Below are positions 31,751-42,010 of a stretch of 64,000 nt of DNA, in pieces. Below the pieces are notes generated by a model, which saw nothing but the letters and a program-made list of their open reading frames with translations, did no database searches and was not told the origin of the DNA. This DNA is from Ralstonia sp. 25mfcol4.1 (GTDB taxonomy: Bacteria; Pseudomonadota; Gammaproteobacteria; Burkholderiales; Burkholderiaceae), in contig NZ_FNJO01000008.1 in the NCBI RefSeq assembly GCF_900104095.1, positions 186,001 to 250,000 on the forward strand, in the 5' to 3' direction. Position 1 is the first letter of the stretch. Each line of letters begins with the position of its first letter. The position numbers were made by a program, and so were the translations under genes.

Positions 31751-34700
31751 TTAAGCGGCCTCCGCCATCGATACGGCTGCATCCATGTCCACTGCCACGA
31801 TCCGCGAGACACCCTGCTCCTGCATCGTCACGCCAATCAGTTGGTGGGCCATCTCCATCGCAATCTTGTTGTGGGAAATAAATACGAACTGTGTCTTGTC
31901 GGACATACGCGCGACCATGTTGGCGTAACGCTCGGTGTTGGCGTCGTCCAGCGGCGCGTCCACCTCGTCCAGCAGGCAGAACGGGGCCGGGTTCAGCTGG
32001 AACATCGCGAACACCAGCGCAATCGCCGTCAGCGCCTTTTCGCCACCGGACAGCAGGTGAATCGTCGAGTTCTTCTTGCCGGGTGGCTGCGCCATCACCT
32101 GCACGCCGGCGTCCAGGATTTCCTCGCCGGTCATGATCAGCCTGGCCTGGCCACCGCCGAACAGCGCGGGGAACAGCTCGCCGAAGTGGTGGTTGACCTG
32201 GTCGAACGTGCCTTGCAGCAGGGCCCGCGTTTCCTGGTCGATCTTGTTGATGGCGTCTTCGAGCGTGTTGATGGCGTCGGTCAGGTCGGCCGACTGCGCA
32301 TCGAGGAACGTCTTGCGCTCGCGGGCGGCGGCCAGTTCGTCCAGCGCGGCCATGTTGACCGGGCCCAGCGCGTTGATCGCATTGTTCAGGCGCGTCACTT
32401 CGCCCTGCAGGTACGACGGCTTGAGGTCGCCGGTCAGCTTCTCGGCCAGCGCAGCCTCGTCGACCTCGGCCGTGGCCAGCTGCTCGGTGAACTGCTCCTG
32501 GTTCAGGCGCGCGGCCTGTTCCTTGAGCTGGCATTCGGTGATGCGGTCGCGCAGCGGCTGCAGGCTGCGTTCGGCTGCCAGACGCTGTTCGTCGAACTGT
32601 CGCAACTGCGCCGACAGGGCATCGAGCTCGATCCGGGCGGCGGACAGCTTCTGCTCCTTCTCGGCGCGCACTTCCAGGGCTTCCTGCAGGCCGGTATTCG
32701 CGGTCTGCTCGTTGATCGTCTCCAGCTCGGCGCGGGCGTTTTCCAGTGATTCCGCCACGCGCTCGCGCTGGTCGGCTGCCATCTGGATATTGCGGCGCAG
32801 TTCGTCGATGCGGCCGGCCAGGTTCCGCTCGGCAAACACCGCTTCCTGGGCGGCGCGCTCCATGTCGCGCAACTGCTGGCGCGCGTGGGTCAGCTGGGTA
32901 TCCAGGGCATCGAAGGCCATCTGCTGGTCTTCGTACGACGCCTGCAGTTCGGCCAACGTCGTGTCGTGCTGCTCGAAGCTGGCTTCGGATTCGGCACGGA
33001 TGGCGCGTTGCTCGTCGATCTGCGCATCGATTTCGCCCAGTTCCTCGCGGATCTGGTTGCTACGTGCCGAAAACCGCTCCATCGCCTGCGACAGCTTCAG
33101 CACGTCCATCTGCAGCGCATGCACGCGGCGCGTGGCCTGCTCGGCGCGCGCACGCGCCTCGATCAGCGTCGTGCTGGCATGCGTGTACGCGGTTTCGGCG
33201 CGCATGGCGTTGGCCCTCGCCTCGTCGGACAAAAGCATCTGCGCGCGCGACTGCTTCTGCAGGTTTTCGATCTCCTGCTCGCGGGCCAGCATGCCGGCCT
33301 GCTCGGAATCGGCCGCGTAGATCTGGATCGCGTTGCGGCCCACCAGATGGCCTTCGGCCACCACGAACTGGGCGCCTTCCGGCAGCGTGCCGCGTGCCGA
33401 GAGGGCCTGCGACATGTCGGCGGCCGTGTAGATGTCGGCCAGCCAGTCCTGCATCACCGCGCGGATGCCGGGCTCGGTGATCTGCACCAGGGACATCAGC
33501 GGACGCAGCCCGGCCGGGGCTTCCACCGGACGCGCGGCGGGCGGCGGCGTGTAGAACGCAAGCTTGGACGGCGGGGCATCGGACAGGAAACCCTTGACCC
33601 AGTCCAGATTCGACACTTCGAGTGCCGCGAGCTTTTCGCGCAGCACCGATTCGAGCGCGTTTTCCCAGCCCGGCTCGATATGGACCTTCTTCCACAGGCG
33701 CGGCAGCTCGGCCAGGCCATGGCGTTCCAGCCAGGGCTGGACCTTGCCATCGGTCTGCACGCTTTCCTGCAGCTGGCGCAGCGCCGCCAGGCGGGCGTCC
33801 AGCGAAGCGATGGCGGCCGTCTCGCTCTGCACGCGCTCCTGCGCCGCGCGGCGCTCGGCGTCCAGGCGCGGCACCGATTCCTCGGCATCCATCAGCGACG
33901 CCTGGGCTTCCTCTAGCGTCGCCTCCTGCTCGGCCAGGTCCATGCGCAGCTCTTCAAGCCGCACTTCGTCCGGACGGTCGAGCCCTTGCTCCTCGCCCTT
34001 CAGGCGTTCCTTGCGCTGTTCCAGCTGCTGCAGCATCTGGTTGGCGTTGCGCTGGTGCGCGGCTTCGAGCTTCAGTGCCTGCTCGGCCTGCATGATGCCG
34101 CTGCGCTGGTCGTTGAGCTTCTGCTGCGCGTCGCGCCACTGGGCTTCCAGGGTGGGCAGCTCGTCCGTCTTCTGGGCCACGGCGTCCTGGCACTCGATCG
34201 TGCGGGCCTCGGCCAGCGCCAGGTCTTCCTCGGCCTGCGCAATGTCGTCGTTGGCCTGGTCGGCCTTGCCCTGCCACTGCTCGCGCTGGGCGGTCAGCGC
34301 GGCGATCTGCGCCTGCAGCCGGTTGCGCGATTCCACCACGTAGCGGATTTCGGCTTCGAGCTTGCTGACTTCGGCATTGGCCTCGTACAGGGCGCCCTGC
34401 GCGGCGTGCATGCCATCGGATGCGGCATAGTGCGCCGCGCGCATGGTTTCGAGTTCGGCCTCGACATGGCGCAATTGCGCGGTCTGGGCTTCCAGGTCGA
34501 TCTGCGCCTGTTCGATGGCGCGGGCATGGCGTTCCTGCTCTGCCTGGGCTTCGCGCTTGCGCAGCAGCCACAGCAGGTGCTGCTTTTCCTCGCCTTCGGA
34601 CTGCAGTTGCCGGAAGCGTTGCGCCACCTCGGCCTGGCCTTCCAGCTTGTCGAGGTTGTTGCCCAGTTCGCGCAGGATGTCTTCCACGCGGGTCAGGTTC

Positions 34701-35266
34701 TCGCGCGTGTCGCCCAGCCGGTTTTCGGTCTCGCGGCGGCGCTCCTTGTACTTGGACACGCCCGCGGCTTCTTCCAGGAAGATCCGCATGTCGTCGGGCT
34801 TGGCCTCGATGATGCGCGAGATCATGCCCTGCCCGATGATGGCGTAGGCACGCGGCCCCAGGCCGGTGCCCAGGAAGATGTCCTGGATGTCCTTGCGGCG
34901 CACCGGCTGGTTGTTGATGTAGTACGAAGACGTGCCGTCGCGGGTCAGCACCCGCTTGACCGCCACTTCGGCGTACTGGCTCCACTGCCCGGCGGCACGG
35001 CCCTCGGCATTGTCGAACACCAGCTCCACGCTGGCCCGGCCCGCCTGCTTGCGCGCGGTGGAGCCGTTGAAGATCACGTCCTGCATGGATTCGCCACGCA
35101 GTTCCGACGCACGTGATTCGCCAAGCACCCAGCGCACGGCATCGATGATGTTGGATTTACCGCAGCCGTTGGGACCTACGATGCCGACCAGTTGGCCCGG
35201 CACTTGAAAATTGGTGGGATCGACGAAGGACTTGAAGCCCGCCAGCTTGATCGAGGACAGTCGCAC
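31751..35266 (-). CDS. smc: Chromosome segregation protein SMC
   Basis: SMC is the ATPase of the bacterial condensin that organises and segregates the chromosome. The 1171-residue protein has the Walker A motif GPNGCGKSNIIDAVRWVLGE near the N-terminus, long coiled coils on both sides of a hinge (about residues 500-660), and at the C-terminus the ABC signature LLSGGEKALTAIALV and Walker B PFCLLDEVDAPLDD. The start is a GTG at 35266, giving RLSSIKLAGFKSF, the canonical beginning; the open frame upstream of it is not coding. It heads the smc-zipA-ligA-def operon. Confidence 0.97.
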   Translation of the reverse strand: MRLSSIKLAGFKSFVDPTNFQVPGQLVGIVGPNGCGKSNIIDAVRWVLGESRASELRGESMQDVIFNGSTARKQAGRASVELVFDNAEGRAAGQWSQYAEVAVKRVLTRDGTSSYYINNQPVRRKDIQDIFLGTGLGPRAYAIIGQGMISRIIEAKPDDMRIFLEEAAGVSKYKERRRETENRLGDTRENLTRVEDILRELGNNLDKLEGQAEVAQRFRQLQSEGEEKQHLLWLLRKREAQAEQERHARAIEQAQIDLEAQTAQLRHVEAELETMRAAHYAASDGMHAAQGALYEANAEVSKLEAEIRYVVESRNRLQAQIAALTAQREQWQGKADQANDDIAQAEEDLALAEARTIECQDAVAQKTDELPTLEAQWRDAQQKLNDQRSGIMQAEQALKLEAAHQRNANQMLQQLEQRKERLKGEEQGLDRPDEVRLEELRMDLAEQEATLEEAQASLMDAEESVPRLDAERRAAQERVQSETAAIASLDARLAALRQLQESVQTDGKVQPWLERHGLAELPRLWKKVHIEPGWENALESVLREKLAALEVSNLDWVKGFLSDAPPSKLAFYTPPPAARPVEAPAGLRPLMSLVQITEPGIRAVMQDWLADIYTAADMSQALSARGTLPEGAQFVVAEGHLVGRNAIQIYAADSEQAGMLAREQEIENLQKQSRAQMLLSDEARANAMRAETAYTHASTTLIEARARAEQATRRVHALQMDVLKLSQAMERFSARSNQIREELGEIDAQIDEQRAIRAESEASFEQHDTTLAELQASYEDQQMAFDALDTQLTHARQQLRDMERAAQEAVFAERNLAGRIDELRRNIQMAADQRERVAESLENARAELETINEQTANTGLQEALEVRAEKEQKLSAARIELDALSAQLRQFDEQRLAAERSLQPLRDRITECQLKEQAARLNQEQFTEQLATAEVDEAALAEKLTGDLKPSYLQGEVTRLNNAINALGPVNMAALDELAAARERKTFLDAQSADLTDAINTLEDAINKIDQETRALLQGTFDQVNHHFGELFPALFGGGQARLIMTGEEILDAGVQVMAQPPGKKNSTIHLLSGGEKALTAIALVFAMFQLNPAPFCLLDEVDAPLDDANTERYANMVARMSDKTQFVFISHNKIAMEMAHQLIGVTMQEQGVSRIVAVDMDAAVSMAEAA

Positions 35267-35725
35267 GGTTGTCGTGTGGTTTGGGCGATACGAAATTGGA
35301 AACGCCGGGTCCACGCCGGAGCACACGGCAAGGCGTGACGCCTGCGCCGCAAACTGCCCCCGGTGCCCGATAGATTGGCGCTCATCATACCATCGCCAAT
35401 CCATTGACCGGCCGTTTTCGCCACCGTTGCACGCGCCACGAAGCGGTCGCTGTCCCACGTGAAAATCTTTTTATTTCCGATACTTGCGGGCGATGCTGCA
35501 TGCACTTTCTAGCCCGCCTCGTTGTTTCATGCAAACGTCAAGCTGGCAAAGCCGCCAGAAACTTCTCAGGGTTAGTGCTAGTCTCTGGAGATGCCGGCGT
35601 GATCCCGGGGCCCCACCCCCATGCGCCGCGCCCGCCGCTCCGCCATGCCTGCCGCTGTCCTCATGGCGCGCGCGGCCAGTCTGAAGCTTGATTGCCTGCA
35701 TCGCAGCAGTTTTGGAGGACTGAGC
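35267..35725. other. Divergent intergenic region smc / ferritin-like gene
   Basis: This 459-base gap contains the smc promoter candidate and dyad (see 35373-35401). The half nearest the ferritin-like gene has an open frame back to 35621 but low coding appearance; the clear ribosome site TTTGGAGGAC at 35711-35720 marks the real start. I see no other gene and no confident promoter for the plus-strand gene. Confidence 0.5.
35373..35401 (-). promoter_or_regulatory. Dyad around an extended -10 element upstream of smc
   Basis: GATTGGCG (35373-35380) and CGCCAATC (35394-35401) are perfect 8-bp inverted repeats with a 13-base spacer. Inside the spacer, on the minus strand, lies TGGTATGAT, an extended -10 (hexamer 35389-35384). 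A protein bound to the dyad would cover the promoter, so smc operon expression may be repressed by an unknown factor. Confidence 0.45.
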
Positions 35726-36565
35726 ATGACCCCAACCCCACCGGCCGAGACGCCGGGCGACCTTCCGTGGTCCATCGCCGAGATCGACTATGACGCCATC
35801 GACGTCGCAAAAGTCCGCGACGATCGCACGCTCTTCTATTTGCTGACCGGCGCCTCGTTCATCGAGAGCGGGTCTGACACCTACGCCGGCAACCTGGCGC
35901 AGTACTACGCCGACGTGCCCGACGCGGCCGAATGGCTGTCGCAGCACTGGGAATCGGAGGAACTGCAGCACGGCCTGGCGCTGCGCCGCTACGTCGAGCA
36001 CGTCTGGCCCGAATTCGACTGGGAACGCGGCTACCGGCGGTTCTTCGACGAGTACAGCAAGACCTGTTCCGTCGACAATTTCGAGCGTACCCCGGCACTG
36101 GAAATGGCCGCGCGCTGCGTGGTCGAAACCGGCACAGCCACCTATTACCGAGCGCTGGAACAAGCCAGCGACGAGCCCGTGCTGCGGAGCCTGACGCGCC
36201 GCATCGCCAATGACGAAGTGCGTCACTACAAGCATTTCTTCCGGTATTTCAATGACTTGAGCAACCGGGAGCGGCTTGGCCGTGCCAGGGTGCTGGCCGC
36301 CCTGGCGCGCCGGCTCCTGGAGATCAAGAACGAGGACGCCGAAATCGCCCTGCGCAACGTGCTGCGTATCGAGCAAAACCGCGAAGACGTGCCGGATCGC
36401 GAGGTCCGCGCGCTCAATTCGCGCTGCAGCGCCGTGGTCAGGCGCCACCTGCCGATCGAGATGACCATCAAGATGCTGCTGCGCCCCCTGCACCTGCATG
36501 CGCGCCTGGAAGACCTGGTACGTCGGCCCATCGTCGCGATGGTGTCGCGGGTAATGCTGTATTGA
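35726..36565 (+). CDS. Ferritin-like diiron protein, specific function unknown
   Basis: A 279-residue, mostly helical protein with a ferritin-like four-helix pattern. Two metal-binding E-x2-H type motifs are visible, WESEELQHG (about residue 76) and [11 protein letters not shown] (about 160), with further glutamates in between ([18 protein letters not shown]), as expected for a diiron site. Such proteins include acyl-ACP desaturase-like and other oxygen-using or iron-handling enzymes; I cannot choose between them. The start is fixed by the strong ribosome site GGAGGAC 5 bases before the ATG. No signal peptide or membrane segment is seen. It appears to be transcribed alone. Confidence 0.8.
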   Translation: MTPTPPAETPGDLPWSIAEIDYDAIDVAKVRDDRTLFYLLTGASFIESGSDTYAGNLAQYYADVPDAAEWLSQHWESEELQHGLALRRYVEHVWPEFDWERGYRRFFDEYSKTCSVDNFERTPALEMAARCVVETGTATYYRALEQASDEPVLRSLTRRIANDEVRHYKHFFRYFNDLSNRERLGRARVLAALARRLLEIKNEDAEIALRNVLRIEQNREDVPDREVRALNSRCSAVVRRHLPIEMTIKMLLRPLHLHARLEDLVRRPIVAMVSRVMLY

Positions 36566-36643
36566 CGCCGGGCTTCGCCCGACGCCCCGGGTGCCAGCTG
36601 GATTTGTCGGTTCAGGCCGGCGGGAAACGCCTCCGGCCTGCCG

Positions 36644-36961
36644 TCAATCCAGATCCAGATCGAGATCGGCTGCAAGCTCCGACGCCAAAGCACAATCATA
36701 TAGGCGACGCACAACCTGATAATCCCCACATCGCTCGTCGGTCCAGAAATGATAATCCTTGCCTGTCAGCTTTCTGGTAAATACGATCCTGAATTCCGGC
36801 ACGTGCTCGGTAAGACTGTAGTTGTATCGCAATTGAATCTCGAATTTCGGCAACTCCGCCTGCACAGCCGATTCCATTTCATCGAATTCCCACGCCATAT
36901 CGCCGCTTTCGGTTTTCTCGCGCAAACGAATCAGCATATTTGAAACACTACAGGGCAACAT
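36644..36961 (-). CDS. Small hypothetical protein, second gene of a low-GC cassette
   Basis: A 105-residue protein that I do not recognise. It is acidic overall, with an aromatic-rich beta-like middle part (FEIQLRYNYSLTEHVPEFRIVF, read here as two strands) and ends in a run of alternating Asp and Leu (DLDLDLD). No signal peptide or membrane helix. GGAGGG lies 8 bases before the ATG at 36961, and the start overlaps the stop codon of the upstream membrane-protein gene by 14 bases, so the two are translationally coupled. Base composition is visibly lower in GC than the flanking genes. Confidence 0.65.
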   Translation of the reverse strand: MLPCSVSNMLIRLREKTESGDMAWEFDEMESAVQAELPKFEIQLRYNYSLTEHVPEFRIVFTRKLTGKDYHFWTDERCGDYQVVRRLYDCALASELAADLDLDLD

Positions 36962-37550
36962 CGATTTTCCCTCCTGCGGGATGACTCGCCTCGATTTCCT
37001 GCTTCACCTGCAGCAGTTTCTTGACCAGTTCCGTTTTTTGCACCCGCGACAGGTAGCCAGGCACGCCCCGGTTCAACGCATAGGCAAATACCTCCTCGAT
37101 TTGCCCCAGTACGTTCAGCCCATCAGGATTCCCGTCGCCAGACGCCTTCGGAAATATTCTGACGTATGTCTTCCTGAAAAAAACGAAACAGCGCCACGCA
37201 AACCGATAATCATTCTGGTTGACGTATGAAATGACTTCGTTCAGCGCCGACACACAGTGGCCGATGCCTGCCGCAGCATCAACGCGGTTTGCATGCGTCA
37301 ACACAGAACGGGCCTCATGCTGAATCGACTTCGAAACCCTGAGTCCATTTAGTACTTCGCAGACGGCGATAATCAGGCCAACCAGCGTCGCCACCGTGCC
37401 CGCATACGAGAAAATATCGAAATTGCGCCGCAATGCCAGGACACGTTCGTATCCCGAATAGGCGACGATAATCAACAGGCTGCACGAGACCGCGCAGAAA
37501 ATCCGTATCGCGTGGTCCTGCAGCCTCCAGTCATGCTTCCATGGAGCCAT
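36948..37550 (-). CDS. Two-helix membrane protein of unknown function, first gene of a low-GC cassette
   Basis: A 200-residue protein that I do not recognise. Two hydrophobic helices close to the N-terminus (about residues 15-35 and 45-66, IFCAVSCSLLIIVAY and TVATLVGLIIAVCEVL) are joined by a short loop; the remaining 130 residues look helical and cytoplasmic. This 2-TM-plus-cytosolic-helices layout resembles SLATT-type effector proteins of conflict systems, but that is only a topological analogy. The open frame extends far upstream antisense to dapC; I chose the ATG at 37550 as the first sensible start. GC content is lower than in neighbours, suggesting acquisition. Confidence 0.65.
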   Translation of the reverse strand: MAPWKHDWRLQDHAIRIFCAVSCSLLIIVAYSGYERVLALRRNFDIFSYAGTVATLVGLIIAVCEVLNGLRVSKSIQHEARSVLTHANRVDAAAGIGHCVSALNEVISYVNQNDYRFAWRCFVFFRKTYVRIFPKASGDGNPDGLNVLGQIEEVFAYALNRGVPGYLSRVQKTELVKKLLQVKQEIEASHPAGGKIDVAL

Positions 37551-37670
37551 TCCGCATTGCCCAGGTATTGGTGAAGTGCCCAGTCTGGCCGGCCTGAAGC
37601 GACATTGAAATGAGACGTGTCTGAAACAGCACGGAAACATGAGGGCGATTGACCTGCGTGATGGAACCCC

Positions 37671-37709
37671 GGACAAGGGGACGCCAGACAAGGGGAAGCC
37701 CAGACAAGG
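37671..37709. repeat. Short direct repeats upstream of dapC
   Basis: Three copies of the core (G/A)GACAAGG occur at 37671, 37686 and 37702, with a period of 15-16 bp, the first two extended to GACAAGGGG. They lie between the cassette start and the dapC promoter. Their role is unknown. Confidence 0.5.
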
Positions 37710-37784
37710 AAGCACGGCCGCGCCCGGGCGCTTGGCCGGGCGCCCGCGACCCGCCCGCGCTTTCCGGTCATGTGCCCGGCGCGA

Positions 37785-37790
37785 TATACT
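37785..37790 (+). promoter_or_regulatory. dapC promoter -10 candidate
   Basis: TATACT at 37785-37790 lies 34 bases upstream of the dapC GTG start and follows a GC-rich stretch. The -35 region (TTCCGG at 17 bases) is poor, so an activator or another sigma factor may be needed. Confidence 0.35.
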
Positions 37791-37823
37791 TCTGCGTTTC
37801 AACCGCCCCGCCGCCCTGCCACC

Positions 37824-39023
37824 GTGAATCCGCGCCTCGACCTGCTCCAGACCTACCCTTTCGAGAAACTGCGCGTGCTGGTGGCCGATGTGAAACCGGC
37901 CGACAAGCCGGCCATCAGTTTCGGCATTGGGGAGCCCAAGCATCCGACACCGCAGTTCATCAAGGACGCGATGACTGCATCGCTGTCCGGGTTGGCCGTT
38001 TACCCGGCCACGGCCGGCACCGATGCGCTGCGCCAGACCATTGCCGGCTGGCTGGAGCACCGCTACCACCTGCCGAAAGTCGATGCCGCCACCGAGGTGC
38101 TGCCGGTCAGCGGGTCGCGCGAGGCGCTGTTTGCATTCGCGCAAACCGTGATCGATGCCAGCCAGCCCGATCCGCTGGTGCTGTGCCCGAATCCGTTCTA
38201 TCAGATCTATGAAGGCGCAGCCCTGCTGGCCGGTGCCCGCCCGGTGTTCGCCAACAGCGATCCGGCGCGCAATTTCGCCCCGGCCTTCGACCAGATCGAT
38301 GCCGATGTCTGGCCGAAGGTGCAGCTGCTTTACGTATGCTCCCCGGGCAATCCCACGGGCGCCGTGCTGTCGCTGGATGACTGGAAGCAGCTGTTCGAAC
38401 TGTCGGACCGCTACGGGTTCGTGATTGCTTCGGACGAGTGCTATTCCGAGATCTATTTCGACGAAGCCACGCCGCCGCTGGGCGCGCTGGAGGCCGCCCA
38501 CAAGCTGGGTCGCGGTTTCGAGCGCCTGGTGATGTTCTCTAGCCTGTCCAAGCGATCGAACGTGCCGGGCCTGCGCTCGGGCTTCGTGGCCGGCGACGCC
38601 GCGATCCTGAAGAAGTTCCTGCTGTACCGGACCTACCACGGTGCCGCGCTGAACCCGGCCGTCCAGGCCGCCAGCGTGGCCGCATGGGGCGACGAGGCGC
38701 ATGTGCGCGACAACCGCGCCGCCTATGTGCGCAAGTTTGCCGAAGTCACGCCGCTGCTGGCCCAGGTGCTGGACGTGGCGCTGCCCGACGCCGCGTTCTA
38801 CCTGTGGGCCGATGTATCGCGCACGGGCCTGAACGACACCGAATTCGCCGTCCGGCTGCTGGCCGAGCAGAACGTGGCCGTGCTGCCGGGCAGCTACCTG
38901 GCGCGCGATGCGCACGATGCCAACCCCGGCAAGAACCGCGTGCGCATGGCGCTGGTGGCCACGCCCGACGAGTGCCTGGAAGGCGCGCGCCGGATTGTCG
39001 AATTCTGCAAGTCGCTGGGCTGA
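37824..39023 (+). CDS. dapC: Succinyldiaminopimelate aminotransferase
   Basis: DapC transfers an amino group from glutamate to N-succinyl-2-amino-6-ketopimelate in lysine and peptidoglycan precursor synthesis. It is a class I/II PLP aminotransferase: [11 protein letters not shown] around the cofactor, [10 protein letters not shown], the Schiff-base lysine in [15 protein letters not shown], and the C-terminal arginine in NRVRMALV. The GTG at 37824 ([16 protein letters not shown]) matches the usual family N-terminus better than a start 18 codons upstream that would overlap the -10 box. The product is 399 residues. It heads the dapC-dapD-dapE-prmB operon. Confidence 0.94.
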   Translation: MNPRLDLLQTYPFEKLRVLVADVKPADKPAISFGIGEPKHPTPQFIKDAMTASLSGLAVYPATAGTDALRQTIAGWLEHRYHLPKVDAATEVLPVSGSREALFAFAQTVIDASQPDPLVLCPNPFYQIYEGAALLAGARPVFANSDPARNFAPAFDQIDADVWPKVQLLYVCSPGNPTGAVLSLDDWKQLFELSDRYGFVIASDECYSEIYFDEATPPLGALEAAHKLGRGFERLVMFSSLSKRSNVPGLRSGFVAGDAAILKKFLLYRTYHGAALNPAVQAASVAAWGDEAHVRDNRAAYVRKFAEVTPLLAQVLDVALPDAAFYLWADVSRTGLNDTEFAVRLLAEQNVAVLPGSYLARDAHDANPGKNRVRMALVATPDECLEGARRIVEFCKSLG

Positions 39024-39130
39024 CAGACCTGGCGCCAACGCTTCACCCTGCTTCACCGATCGAATGCCCTGGCGCCGGGGCCCTGCCACCGGCGCCGCCT
39101 CTCACACAAATCACCACTGAGAACACCATC

Positions 39131-39955
39131 ATGACGCAAGCTCTGCAAGCCCTGATCGACCAGGCCTGGGAAGACCGCACCAGCCTGTCGCCGAAGTCCG
39201 CGCCGAACGATATCCGCGAAGCCGTGGCCAACGTGATCTCGCAACTGGATTCCGGCGCGCTGCGCGTGGCCGAGAAGCAAGGCAAGGACTGGATCGTCAA
39301 CCAGTGGGTCAAGAAGGCCGTGCTGCTGTCGTTCCGCCTGGAAGACAACGCGCCGATGAGCGCCGGCGGCTTTGCCCAGTTCTACGACAAGGTGCCGACC
39401 AAGTTCGCCAACTGGAGCCAGGACGACTTCGCCAAGGCCGGTTTCCGCGTGGTGCCGCCGGCCGTGGCCCGCCGTGGCTCGTTCATCGCCAAGAATGCCG
39501 TGCTGATGCCGTCGTACGTGAACATCGGCGCCTACGTCGATGAAGGCACGATGGTCGACACCTGGGCCACCGTCGGTTCGTGCGCCCAGATCGGCAAGAA
39601 CGTTCACCTGTCGGGTGGCGTAGGCATCGGCGGCGTGCTGGAGCCGCTGCAGGCCAACCCGGTCATCATCGAGGACAACTGCTTCATCGGCGCCCGTTCG
39701 GAAGTCGTGGAAGGCGTGATCGTCGAAGAAAATTCCGTGATCTCGATGGGCGTGTACCTGGGCCAGTCGACCAAGATCTACGACCGCGAAACGGGCGAGA
39801 TCCACTACGGCCGCGTGCCGGCCGGTTCGGTGGTGGTGGCGGGCAACCTGCCGTCCAAGGATGGCAAGTACAGCCTGTACTGCGCCGTGATCGTGAAGAA
39901 GGTGGACGCGCAAACCCGCGCCAAGACCAGCCTGAACGACCTGCTGCGCGACTGA
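39131..39955 (+). CDS. dapD: 2,3,4,5-tetrahydropyridine-2,6-dicarboxylate N-succinyltransferase
   Basis: DapD succinylates tetrahydrodipicolinate with succinyl-CoA, committing it to the succinylase branch of lysine synthesis. An N-terminal helical domain is followed by hexapeptide repeats forming a left-handed beta-helix ([51 protein letters not shown]). Length 274 residues, as in E. coli. The ATG at 39131 gives [16 protein letters not shown]; the upstream open frame overlaps dapC and is not coding. Confidence 0.97.
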   Translation: MTQALQALIDQAWEDRTSLSPKSAPNDIREAVANVISQLDSGALRVAEKQGKDWIVNQWVKKAVLLSFRLEDNAPMSAGGFAQFYDKVPTKFANWSQDDFAKAGFRVVPPAVARRGSFIAKNAVLMPSYVNIGAYVDEGTMVDTWATVGSCAQIGKNVHLSGGVGIGGVLEPLQANPVIIEDNCFIGARSEVVEGVIVEENSVISMGVYLGQSTKIYDRETGEIHYGRVPAGSVVVAGNLPSKDGKYSLYCAVIVKKVDAQTRAKTSLNDLLRD

Positions 39956-40022
39956 TCCCACGGATCTTCCAAGCCGCACCCAGCCGCCGGGCCCGTCCCG
40001 GCGGCGGATCACAGCCCAGCCG

Positions 40023-40412
40023 ATGCCATCCTCTGCCAAGCGACTCATGGCCCTCGACCCCGCCACCGTCAGTACCGTGCTATCCCTGCTGCCCACCATC
40101 CTCGAACAGGCCAACAAGACCATCGAGAAGCTCAAGAAGGGCAAGCGCAAGGACGGCGGCGAAGGCACACAGCCAGACGCCGAGCCGCCGCGCGATCCGG
40201 CGGCACGCATCGCGGAACTGGAGGCCGCTGCCGTGCAGCAGGCCGAAGCCGTCAAGCTGCTGGCCGAGCAGCACGCGATCACGATCGAGGCGCTGCGCCG
40301 CGAGGCCGCGCGGCTGGACCGCCGGCTGCGCCTGATGACGGCCGTGGCCATGGCTGGCGTGGCATTTGGCCTGGGCGGGCTGATCATCGCGATCAACCTG
40401 CTGTTCCGTTGA
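40023..40412 (+). CDS. Small tail-anchored coiled-coil protein, unknown
   Basis: A 129-residue protein that I do not recognise. It has a lysine-rich patch near residues 35-45, a coiled-coil region at about 60-103 (ARIAELEAAAVQQAEAVKLL and on) and a single C-terminal membrane helix (MTAVAMAGVAFGLGGLIIAI), so it should be tail-anchored in the inner membrane with the coil in the cytoplasm. It lies inside the dap operon with small gaps. An internal ATG at 40047 (MALDPATVSTVL) may be the real start. Confidence 0.65.
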   Translation: MPSSAKRLMALDPATVSTVLSLLPTILEQANKTIEKLKKGKRKDGGEGTQPDAEPPRDPAARIAELEAAAVQQAEAVKLLAEQHAITIEALRREAARLDRRLRLMTAVAMAGVAFGLGGLIIAINLLFR

Positions 40413-40434
40413 TTTCATCCCGATTCCGCGCATC

Positions 40435-40782
40435 ATGACCGTCCTGCTCTACGGCATTCCCAACTGCGACACCGTCAAGAAGGCCCGCACCTGGCTGGAA
40501 TCGAACGGTGTCGATTACACGTTCCACGATTTCAAGAAGCAAGGCGTCGACGAGAAGATGTTGCGCGCCTGGCTCAAGCACGTGCCGCTGGCCACGCTGC
40601 TGAACAAGAAAGGCACGACGTACCGCGCGCTGTCCGACGCCGACAAGGCCAAGGCGGACAACGAAGCCGGCGCCGTGGCCCTGATGCAGACCAGCCCGTC
40701 GCTGATCAAGCGCCCGGTACTGGATCGCGATGGCAAGGTCAGCGTGGGGTTTTCCGCCGACACGTACGCCTCGCTGTTCTGA
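40435..40782 (+). CDS. ArsC/Spx-family reductase-like protein (YffB type)
   Basis: A 115-residue thioredoxin-fold protein of the ArsC family. The active-site cysteine is C11 in GIPNCDTVKKARTWL; there is no second cysteine of a CxxC pair. The C-terminal SPSLIKRPVLDRDGKVSVGF matches the conserved arsenate-reductase/YffB motif. YffB-type proteins are glutathione-linked thiol enzymes of uncertain substrate; its place next to dapE is widespread in proteobacteria, so true arsenate reduction is less likely. Confidence 0.9.
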   Translation: MTVLLYGIPNCDTVKKARTWLESNGVDYTFHDFKKQGVDEKMLRAWLKHVPLATLLNKKGTTYRALSDADKAKADNEAGAVALMQTSPSLIKRPVLDRDGKVSVGFSADTYASLF

Positions 40783-41973
<1,191 letters not shown>

Positions 41974-42010
41974 TCGGCTGATCGACTTACCATTGGAGCG
42001 ACCGACCGCC

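Noticed and set aside
35621..35725. 35-residue N-terminal extension of the ferritin-like protein
   Set aside because: Arg/Ala-rich and without ribosome site, while the ATG at 35726 has a near-perfect one.
37551..39089. Upstream extension of the two-helix membrane protein to 713 residues
   Set aside because: The extra part is antisense to dapC and is compositionally a shadow frame; the real protein begins near 37550.
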